Source: Bacteroidota bacterium
GTDB taxonomy: Bacteria; Bacteroidota; Bacteroidia; AKYH767-A; 2013-40CM-41-45
Direction of reading: 5' to 3'
Length of the DNA stretch: 64,000 nt
NCBI GenBank assembly: GCA_016720935.1
Contig: JADKJP010000004.1
Span: 248,001-312,000, forward strand
In this document: positions 56,756 to 64,000 of the stretch, piece after piece
Layout: the number at the start of each line of letters is the position of its first letter
Position numbering within the stretch: position 1 is the stretch's first letter
Position numbers and translations under genes: made by a program
The notes under the pieces: model-generated
The model's input: only the letters and a program-made list of their open reading frames with translations
Told to the model about the DNA's origin: nothing
The model's database searches: none

Positions 56756-57478
56756 ATGATTTTCTCAAAAATAAATTTAGAAAACGAACTCATTCGTATT
56801 CGTACACAAAAGCAACATTTAATTGACGATGTTCACGAGATTCTTCAGGCAGCCCAAAAGGATGACGAGAAAATTCTTGGGCGTTTAAAATCTACCTCCG
56901 CGGAAAGAGATCTTGGCATCCGGATCAATGACAAAGACAGGAACAGGATTTTTTCAGTTGAAGACATTAAAACAATCTGCATCCGTTATCGTCTGCGTTT
57001 TCTGGACTCGCATTATTTCCGTTCCGAATATCCTTATGAAGCCATTGCACAGATCAGGCAGTTTGAAACGGAGTATGGATTAAAAATCGGACAATTTAAA
57101 ATCATCGCGCCTGAACATACTTTCAACCTGGAAAACATCAACAAAGACCCTTTGCTTTTCGCACGTCTTGATGACAATACTTTTTATCTCATTCACAAAT
57201 GGGGGCAGGACCTTGCCTGGTACAAACGTTTTCTTCTCTGGCCATTGCAAAATCTGCAAACCTATCTCATTTCACTTTTCCTGATCGCAGCAACATTTTC
57301 ATTTCTCCTCCCCGCTTCCGTGATGAATATCTGGAACATTGAAAGCGAACTCTACCTTCGCATCTGGCTCACGCTCCACACCTTCATTGGTATTTTTGGC
57401 TTGAGCTTGTGGGCAGGACTATCGTTTGACAAGACGTTTAGTTCGATGAATTGGGATAGTAAGTACTACAATTATTAG
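56756..57478 (+). CDS. Membrane protein of unknown function
   Basis: 240 residues. The first 150 are soluble: two N-terminal helices and then a small alpha/beta part with IYCIR-type basic residues (ICIRYRLRFLDSHYF, then FKIIAPEHTFNLENINKDPL). Two hydrophobic helices follow (LISLFLIAATFSFLLPASVM and LTLHTFIGIFGLSLWAGL). No known motif was recognised. It is monocistronic. Confidence 0.7.
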   Translation: MIFSKINLENELIRIRTQKQHLIDDVHEILQAAQKDDEKILGRLKSTSAERDLGIRINDKDRNRIFSVEDIKTICIRYRLRFLDSHYFRSEYPYEAIAQIRQFETEYGLKIGQFKIIAPEHTFNLENINKDPLLFARLDDNTFYLIHKWGQDLAWYKRFLLWPLQNLQTYLISLFLIAATFSFLLPASVMNIWNIESELYLRIWLTLHTFIGIFGLSLWAGLSFDKTFSSMNWDSKYYNY

Positions 57479-57790
57479 TTCGAGGCTCGAGGTTCAAAAT
57501 TTCATCAATTATTTCAGGTAGGGTATTGAAACTAATTTATTCTTTTCGATCATACGCCCATCCTTTTAAAAAAATCTTACTCTCCTGATTTTTCTCATTC
57601 ATGAACTCACAGGTTTTATTATGTCAATCCTGAAAGATGACCGTCTTCCATAAGGATTTATTTTATGGGCTCGCAAAATTTAATCTGTGTCCCCTACATC
57701 TTCATGCAGTCAGCCAATTAGTGAGAAAAGATAATTTTGGTATATCAATAAAGCATCCATTCGCTTCAATATTCCAAATACTATTAGATT
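57479..57790. other. Intergenic region with a short word array
   Basis: These 312 bases begin with agttcgaggctcgaggttca (57478-57497), related to the array at 15067. After that no gene, hairpin or repeat is evident. An open frame at 57637-57966 overlaps the secreted gene and looks spurious. Confidence 0.6.
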
Positions 57791-59332
57791 ATGAAAATTC
57801 CCAGGCTTCTAATCTTTATGTGCTTCATTTCTCTTGTCAAACCAGCCTATCCTTCTATGACATTTTGGGCAGACCGTTGGAATATTTTAGAAGCGGCTCC
57901 CGCAGCATTCCATGCGGTACCGGATTTTGGATTACCAGGAGCAGTGTATATCTGGAGAATAAATAACACCATAGTTCAAAACGGTCCGGATGCGGATTAT
58001 TATATCGCCTATGTTTGTTTTGAAGACCTGAAAAATCTATCCTGTGAATACACCGATGGAATAAACAGTACAACAGCTGGAATTGAACAAGGAATGACAG
58101 ACGGAAATTATATTATTGAATTTCCGTATCCAGCTGTTAACATGGTTCAAACAAACCCCTGCATGGGAACATTAGTTGATTTTGTTGCCGTGACGAACGC
58201 GGACCCTGGAAGCATTGTAGATTATGACTGGTCCGTGAAAGATCAAAATGGAGTTATACTAGACATATTTCCGGGAGAAGCTGAGACTTTTTCATACGTA
58301 ATTGGAAACAATGGTTGGATTGTCACATGTACGATCAATGCCATCTCATTATGCGGTCCTATTGTAGCCTATTCAAGAGAATATTCTCCTGCTATGGAGG
58401 ATGGCATACCTGATGTGTTCCCACTAATTACCTGTTCAGCAGACCATTCACCAATTTGTCCGGGAGGAGTGAATACATTAACAATAACTGTTGATGATCC
58501 GACAGGTATTTTATTGAACACAACCTATACCTTCGCCCGAAATGGAGTTGAAATTCTTCAAACCGGGCCTTCGAATATCTATACAACCTCGTCCTTAACC
58601 GCCTTTGACACGGTTCAATTTGGTACATATTCAAACTTTACAGAGCTTTGCCCACCATATGGTCTTGGTATTTCCGGGGGGTGGCAAAGAAAAATCCGGG
58701 TAGATCCTTGTAATAACGAAGTTTCTCTTGTTGTCTCCGCTTTTTTTGACGGCTACTTCATGATGTCCGATCCAAATAAACCATGGGTATCCCCTTTACA
58801 CGGTGGAATAATGGAAACCCGTCTTTCTAATGCTGAACCTGCACACTATTACAATGCTGTTGATCACATCACTATTGAATTACATAACTCCACTACACCA
58901 TTTTCACTGGCGGCTACAAGTATTGGAATTATTAATATTTGGGGAGAGGTGACGGTGGTCTTCCCCGCAGCCATTGCAGGACAATCCTATTTCATTGTAG
59001 TCAGGCATCCTGGTTCCCTAGAAACATGGAGTACAAATCCTGTACTATTCAATGCTCCTCAGATCAGATACGATTTTACCAACAGTGCATCAACTGCCTT
59101 TGGAAACAATTTAAAAGAAGTGGCACCTTCCATATTTGCAATTTACAACGGCGATATCAATGGCGATGGAGCCATTGACATCAACGACGTGAATGCTGTC
59201 GCCAACCAGGCTTCCCTTCATGCTTCAGGATATGTTCCCGAAGATCTCAACGGAGATTTGCTTGTTGAATCCGCGGATTACAGCCTTGCTGAAAATAACC
59301 TGGCCCTTGGGGTTAGTGTGATGAGACCATAA
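57791..59332 (+). CDS. Secreted multidomain protein ending in dockerin-like repeats
   Basis: 513 residues. The signal peptide (about 1-20) is followed by Ig/PKD-like beta domains (for example VDYDWSVKDQNGVILDIFPG, around 125-200). The last 60 residues have two EF-hand-like calcium motifs: GDINGDGAIDINDVNAVANQ and EDLNGDLLVESADYSLAENN. These fit type I dockerin repeats. No type IX sorting domain is present. In cellulosomal bacteria dockerins bind cohesins; here binding to an unknown partner or only calcium-based stabilisation is possible. Confidence 0.75.
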   Translation: MKIPRLLIFMCFISLVKPAYPSMTFWADRWNILEAAPAAFHAVPDFGLPGAVYIWRINNTIVQNGPDADYYIAYVCFEDLKNLSCEYTDGINSTTAGIEQGMTDGNYIIEFPYPAVNMVQTNPCMGTLVDFVAVTNADPGSIVDYDWSVKDQNGVILDIFPGEAETFSYVIGNNGWIVTCTINAISLCGPIVAYSREYSPAMEDGIPDVFPLITCSADHSPICPGGVNTLTITVDDPTGILLNTTYTFARNGVEILQTGPSNIYTTSSLTAFDTVQFGTYSNFTELCPPYGLGISGGWQRKIRVDPCNNEVSLVVSAFFDGYFMMSDPNKPWVSPLHGGIMETRLSNAEPAHYYNAVDHITIELHNSTTPFSLAATSIGIINIWGEVTVVFPAAIAGQSYFIVVRHPGSLETWSTNPVLFNAPQIRYDFTNSASTAFGNNLKEVAPSIFAIYNGDINGDGAIDINDVNAVANQASLHASGYVPEDLNGDLLVESADYSLAENNLALGVSVMRP

Positions 59333-59423
59333 TTTCCAGATTAGAGATCAAACACTAACTGGAGTAGATATCAGCAGTTTTTATTTTAAAAAATACAAGC
59401 TTCTATCAATCACCTTCCACACT

Positions 59424-62360
59424 TCACTTGACCAAAATTTCATCCACAAAAATATGTGAATCATAACCTGCTCCGGGATGCCAGGAAGGTAAGGGTCCGT
59501 AGGTGGTAGCGACAATTTTTAGATAGCGGGAGGAAACAGGATTTATTTTTCCTGTATAATCTTTTACCTGTGCTTTCATGTCGGTATCCGGAATGGTATT
59601 GGAAATTTTCAGAACAGAAGAAAAATGTTTCCCGTCATTCGAAGTAAAATATTCTACTTTCTTTGGGAACATTATCCACGGACTAACATCCTGTAAAAAG
59701 CCGGCGCCGACTTCTGAAATTTTCTGAACGGATCCCAGGTCAACAACAGCGACAAAATCCTCTCCCTGGTATCCCTGCCAGCATCCTTTTCTCCAATCGG
59801 TAGTTCCTCTTACCCCGTCAATAATTCCATTATCACCACCGGCAGTATACTGAGCACTGTAATGCGAAAGTATTTTCACTTTCCAGTTTGGGTGTTTGTT
59901 CCGGATAAAACTTGCGGTGGCAACAGCACTACTCACATCTTTTCGAATCGCTACGGCTTTAATGGTGGTATCGTTGTCGATGAAAATTGGATTCGAGTAA
60001 ACTGTAGAAGCTGTAGTCGGTTCAGAACCATCCGTAGTAAAGAATATTCTCGCCCCATATCCCGCTTTAATTTCAATCCGGGTGCTGTCAGTAAATGTAA
60101 CACCGGGATCACTGAACACCGGAGTTGTTACAAGATTGAGCACCTCCGGTTCACCCGGCATTGTTGATGGAGGGAAATCAGTCCCGAATGTTTTTTCTGG
60201 AACAGGTGACATAGTATATTTCAATGTGCCACCTTCGCGGAGAATCGCATTCTTAATCCAATTCAATGTGTAAGGCTTATCGTTAAGTGTGATCGACGAA
60301 ACATAAAAGTTCTCCTTCGAAACAGACGGAGCAAGGGTAGTGAATGACTTTCCGTTCTCAAGGTGAATCACAGTTTTCTGAAACAATGGTGTACCTAAAC
60401 ACAAATAACCGGAGCCGGGAGTTACAGAATAAATGCCCAATGCACTGAGTACATACCACGCGCTCATTTGTCCGCAATCTTCATTACCGCTCAATCCATC
60501 CGGACTACTGTGATATTGTCCGTCGAGAATTTGGCGTATGCGCTGCTGTGATTTCCATGGTTTGCCAACATAATTGTAGAGATAAGCCATGTGATGACTT
60601 GGTTCATTACCGTGAGCATACTGACCAATCATTCCGCTGATATCCGCCTGTTCTCTTCCGGTGGTGGAACTATTGGTTGAAAACAAACTATCCAGCTTCG
60701 CTTCGAATTTTATTGGACCACCCATCGCGATGATCAATCCCGGAATATCCTGAGGAACAAAAAAAGAATACTGCCAGGAGTTCGCTTCTGTATAATGATT
60801 GTTCACCTGGTAAGGGTCGAAGGGAGAAAGCCAGGCAGCATTTTTCTTTGGCCGCATGAAATGAGTTTCCGGATCAAAGGAATTTTTCCAATACTGCGCA
60901 CGTTGATAGAATTTTTTTGATTCCTCAAAATTGTATTGCAGTGAAGCATATTTCGCGATGCACCAGTCATCGAAGGAATATTCCAATGTTCTTGAAACAG
61001 ATTCCGGCTGATCATTCACATCGAGTCCGGCGTGTTCCATATAGGCGCCAAGGCCAAAACGATTTTTGGATTGCGCGCTTTTTAACATCGCCTGTAAAGC
61101 CTTGCCTTCATCGAAACCGCGAATACCATTGATGTAAGCATCCAGAATTACAGGAACAGCGTGATAACCAATCATGCATTCCGTTTCGTAGGCCGACAAT
61201 TCCCACACCGGCAACAATCCACCTTGCTCGTATTGATTCAAAAATGTTTTGACATAGTCCAGTGTACGTTTACGATCAATGATGGCCATTAAAGGATGCA
61301 ATGCGCGAAATGTATCCCAGAGCGAAAAGACGGTGTATTGCTGAAAGCCGTCAGCAGTGTGAACTTGCTTATCCATTCCACGATAACGACCGTCAACATC
61401 CGTATACAAATTCGGAACCACCATGCAATGATAAAGAGCTGTATAAAATGTGACTTGTTGATCCTGTGTTCCACCACTCACTTCAATTTTTGAAAGCTCT
61501 TTATTCCAGGCAGTCCGCGCGTCCGCTTTTACTTTTTCAAAATTCCAATCAGGAATTTCTTCTTCAAGGTTATGTCGCGCGTTTTCTTCTGAAACGGCGG
61601 AAATACCAACTTTTACGTATACTACTTCGCTTTCATTTGTATTGAAATGAAATGCTATCCGGATGATTTTAGAATTGTATGTCTTTTGAAGGTTTTTTCC
61701 TTCTAAGAGCACCGAATCAATGACACCACTCACTCTGCTATATGGCTTTGAAAATTCCAATGCAAAATAAACCAACTGATCCTTAGACCAGGCACTCGAA
61801 CGTCGGTAACCTTGAATGTGCATGGAATCAACAAATGTTATTTCGGAGGAAAGAACTTCATCGCGATGAGTAAGATCGAGGAGAATTTTTGACTGATCGG
61901 ATTTTGGAAAGGTATATTTATGAAAACCTGCTCGTAAGCTGCTGGTCAGCTCTACGTTCACTCCGCTTTCAGAAAGTTTCACAGAATAAAATCCCGTTGA
62001 TGCTTTTTCGTTTGCATGAGAAAATGTTGATTTGACTTTCTTATCACTTTCAAATTTCCCAACAAAAGGCATAAGTAAAATATCTCCGTAATCCGAACAA
62101 CCTGTACCACTCAGGTGTGTGTGGGAAAAACCGTAAATTATTGAATCGCTGTAATGATAGCCTCCGCAGCCATCCCAACTACCATCGATGCGTGTATCCG
62201 GGCTCAATTGAACCATCGCGAAGGGCAAAGTAGCTCCCGGGTAGGTATGTCCATGACCGCCGGTTCCGATGAAAGGATTGACGAGAGCAGCATAATCAGC
62301 TTGCGCCATAGAAGAAAATCCGGTTAAAATTAAAATGGCGAACAGCAGATTTTTTTTCAT
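59424..62360 (-). CDS. GH92-family alpha-mannosidase with CHB_HEX and discoidin-like ends
   Basis: 978 residues. The signal peptide is ILILTGFSSMAQA. A GH92 catalytic region (about 25-735) contains NPFIGTGGHGHTYPGATLPF, GYHYSDSIIYGFSHTHLSGT, DYGDILLMP and GNEDCGQMSAWYVLSALGIY. Then comes a chitobiase/beta-hexosaminidase C-terminal-like domain (TTDGSEPTTASTVYSN, about 760-810), followed by an F5/8 type C-like domain (about 830-978). GH92 enzymes are exo-alpha-mannosidases acting on N-glycans or mannan. It is 6 bases downstream of the beta-mannosidase gene, in one operon. No type IX sorting domain is seen, so it is probably periplasmic. Confidence 0.93.
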   Translation of the reverse strand: MKKNLLFAILILTGFSSMAQADYAALVNPFIGTGGHGHTYPGATLPFAMVQLSPDTRIDGSWDGCGGYHYSDSIIYGFSHTHLSGTGCSDYGDILLMPFVGKFESDKKVKSTFSHANEKASTGFYSVKLSESGVNVELTSSLRAGFHKYTFPKSDQSKILLDLTHRDEVLSSEITFVDSMHIQGYRRSSAWSKDQLVYFALEFSKPYSRVSGVIDSVLLEGKNLQKTYNSKIIRIAFHFNTNESEVVYVKVGISAVSEENARHNLEEEIPDWNFEKVKADARTAWNKELSKIEVSGGTQDQQVTFYTALYHCMVVPNLYTDVDGRYRGMDKQVHTADGFQQYTVFSLWDTFRALHPLMAIIDRKRTLDYVKTFLNQYEQGGLLPVWELSAYETECMIGYHAVPVILDAYINGIRGFDEGKALQAMLKSAQSKNRFGLGAYMEHAGLDVNDQPESVSRTLEYSFDDWCIAKYASLQYNFEESKKFYQRAQYWKNSFDPETHFMRPKKNAAWLSPFDPYQVNNHYTEANSWQYSFFVPQDIPGLIIAMGGPIKFEAKLDSLFSTNSSTTGREQADISGMIGQYAHGNEPSHHMAYLYNYVGKPWKSQQRIRQILDGQYHSSPDGLSGNEDCGQMSAWYVLSALGIYSVTPGSGYLCLGTPLFQKTVIHLENGKSFTTLAPSVSKENFYVSSITLNDKPYTLNWIKNAILREGGTLKYTMSPVPEKTFGTDFPPSTMPGEPEVLNLVTTPVFSDPGVTFTDSTRIEIKAGYGARIFFTTDGSEPTTASTVYSNPIFIDNDTTIKAVAIRKDVSSAVATASFIRNKHPNWKVKILSHYSAQYTAGGDNGIIDGVRGTTDWRKGCWQGYQGEDFVAVVDLGSVQKISEVGAGFLQDVSPWIMFPKKVEYFTSNDGKHFSSVLKISNTIPDTDMKAQVKDYTGKINPVSSRYLKIVATTYGPLPSWHPGAGYDSHIFVDEILVK

Positions 62361-62366
62361 GAAAAT

Positions 62367-64000
62367 TTATTTGGCTCTTAAGATTTCGAAGTTATCCATT
62401 CCCTTTTTATCATTCAGGAATTCCGCCTCCAGCTTCATTTCTTTTCCCGTGATTCCCGCAGGTATTTGTATTCGTGATTCTGCATTGGGTAGTATGTCAA
62501 AATAATTTAATTCAAACTGATCATTTCCGTTTGCACGAAGGCTGAGGTTTTTGATAAGAACCTTGGATCGAATAGAAAGGAAAGTACCGCTTGAATCTAA
62601 ACTAAATTCCGGTTTCGCTTTGGGAAGGATCAGGTCTTTCGGTTTTCTAAAATAAAACACCCTCTGATCCAGCGTAACGCCATTACTGACCACTGATGCA
62701 AGCAAATATCCTTTCGCAGGATCGATCTTTTGCTTTGTAAAACCGGTATCAATTGAAAACGAAAGTGTACTACTCCCCGCTTTTAAAGACAACTTCTGCT
62801 GATGCAACCAGCGTTCTTTTCCATCAAATGAAAATAATTTAAGAACGAGGATGCAGGAAAGGTCATTAATAGAATCTGAAACGATATAGGTATTCAGGTT
62901 TGATCCTTCAATCACCGGAGAAACAATGACATTTTTAAATCTGTCTTTCACAACATAAGCAGATGCTTTCCAATTTCCATAATAATCAAGGGCACTCCAG
63001 GAAATTCCGGGCCAGGGATCATTCCATTGCCAGAATAATGTTCCCATACATTTCGGCTTTGCTCTGCGATGCGCTTCAATCGCAGTTTGCAGACCATCCG
63101 CCTGTAACAACTGGGAGTAATACCGATATTGATTTGCATTCATTGGCTCGGGATAATCCCGTTTCATGTATTCAGAAATTGTCTCAAAACCGGTCGGATG
63201 TTTCTGATGTGATTTCAGCACAGGATCAGACGTTTTCCAATTGGCTTCTGTGCCAAATGATTCAATGGTTGAAGTTGATGGTAATCCCTGGAAACCATAT
63301 TCAGACATAAATCGTCCAACTTTATTTTCGTAATTACTAAAGGGTTCCATTCCCCACCACACACCCCAGTAATGTGAATCTCCTTGCTGTAAACTTTCTT
63401 TATGCCCCCAGCCTATTGAAGGAGAGGATGGCCAATAAAATCTTGCAGGGTCTTCCTGCTTTAACACTGAAGGAATCACATCCGCAAACAATTTATTGTA
63501 ATCGTTCCAGATCTTTAAAGAATCAACTGATGAATATTTGTATTGCTTTTGCCAACCCCAGTTTTTCCAGCCTTCATCCGCTTCATTATTACCGCACCAC
63601 AATGCAATACTTGCATGATGCCGAAGCCGGCGAACATTATCTGTTATCTCCTCACGAACAGAAGAAATAAATGCTGAATCGCCGGGTAACATAGAACAGG
63701 CAAACATAAAATCCTGCCAGACCAGGATTCCTTTTTCATCACAACGTTTGTAAAATGCATCGTCAGGATAGATGCCTCCGCCCCAAACGCGCAGCATATT
63801 CATATTGCATGTTGCCGCATCATCCACCAGACTGTCAATTGTGCCTTGACGAATATTTCCCGGAAACATATCCATAGGAACTACGTTTGCTCCTTTTGCA
63901 AACACTGGAACTCCATTCAATTTAAAATAGAAGCTCTTTCCAATGCTGTCTTTCTCCTGTACAAGTTCAAGAGTACGTAAACCATATGAAAATTCTTTCC
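62367..64000 (-). CDS. Beta-mannosidase (GH2 family), C-terminal part only
   Basis: The gene begins beyond the right edge; at least 544 codons are in the window. The visible frame is open from the first base. The GH2 catalytic barrel includes VPVFAKGANVVPMDMFPG, MLRVWGGGIYPDDAFYKRCD, the acid/base Glu in WCGNNEADEGW and the nucleophile Glu in FMSEYGFQGLPS. It ends with beta-sandwich domains. It removes terminal beta-mannose from glycans, complementary to the GH92 enzyme downstream. Confidence 0.93.
   Translation of the reverse strand, partial: KEFSYGLRTLELVQEKDSIGKSFYFKLNGVPVFAKGANVVPMDMFPGNIRQGTIDSLVDDAATCNMNMLRVWGGGIYPDDAFYKRCDEKGILVWQDFMFACSMLPGDSAFISSVREEITDNVRRLRHHASIALWCGNNEADEGWKNWGWQKQYKYSSVDSLKIWNDYNKLFADVIPSVLKQEDPARFYWPSSPSIGWGHKESLQQGDSHYWGVWWGMEPFSNYENKVGRFMSEYGFQGLPSTSTIESFGTEANWKTSDPVLKSHQKHPTGFETISEYMKRDYPEPMNANQYRYYSQLLQADGLQTAIEAHRRAKPKCMGTLFWQWNDPWPGISWSALDYYGNWKASAYVVKDRFKNVIVSPVIEGSNLNTYIVSDSINDLSCILVLKLFSFDGKERWLHQQKLSLKAGSSTLSFSIDTGFTKQKIDPAKGYLLASVVSNGVTLDQRVFYFRKPKDLILPKAKPEFSLDSSGTFLSIRSKVLIKNLSLRANGNDQFELNYFDILPNAESRIQIPAGITGKEMKLEAEFLNDKKGMDNFEILRAK

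Overview
This window is chromosomal DNA from a member of the Bacteroidota, probably a gliding or surface-secreting environmental species. The evidence is the type IX secretion/gliding operon (porP-gldK-gldL-gldM-gldN), a separate gldA, proteins with type IX C-terminal sorting domains, and carotenoid genes of the Bacteroidota kind. Several promoters match the Bacteroidota consensus (TTG or TTTG, about 20 bases, then TAnnTTTG), and Shine-Dalgarno sequences are largely absent. No phage, insertion sequence, CRISPR array or plasmid gene was seen. The window reads as ordinary core genome with some unusual intergenic DNA.

Layout. 1-4514: the start of a secreted beta-helix-like protein, a membrane-anchored AraC regulator, tRNA-Val followed by two 134-bp tandem repeats carrying tRNA 3' halves, a frameshifted terpenoid-cyclase-like gene and a membrane glycosyltransferase-like protein. 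4523-8922 (minus): tonB, exbB, exbD, a second tonB-like gene and folC. 9133-14993: a hydrolase and a beta-barrel protein, a gingipain-type C25 protease exported by type IX secretion, and the group rsgA-dtd-mazG-like. 15246-25800: gldA with a repeat protein, metK behind a SAM-II riboswitch, a DASS transporter, a POT peptide transporter, a DUF937 protein, a TlpA-like thioredoxin protein and der. 25887-30850: initiator tRNA-Met, era, a penicillin-acylase-family protein, tRNA-Arg and a PAS-only protein.

31014-35881 is a carotenoid operon, crtZ-crtI-crtB-(unknown)-crtY-ispH. It couples isoprenoid precursor supply (IspH) to phytoene, lycopene, beta-carotene and zeaxanthin. 36073-41917 (minus) is the type IX secretion core operon, with gldM broken by two single-base frameshifts that look like homopolymer errors. 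It is followed by a ureohydrolase-family protein lacking several metal ligands, and by topA. 46307-53447 holds a small unknown gene, a second type IX cargo protein, and the housekeeping operon miaB, sigma-54 activator, lptE-like, acidic TPR-like protein and secG. groES-groEL follow, with an unusual set of inverted repeats upstream. 55829-64000 holds two proteins of unknown function, a secreted protein ending in dockerin-like repeats, and a GH92 mannosidase plus GH2 beta-mannosidase pair for mannose-rich glycans.

The least explained feature is the intergenic DNA. At least six C/A-rich arrays of near-identical 6-7 base words (ctaagca, ccaacca and similar), plus other word families, are scattered through the window. 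Several lie directly upstream of start codons, in the sense orientation. The tRNA-derived tandem repeats at 1771-2038 and the alternative inverted repeats before groES are the other structures not accounted for by genes.
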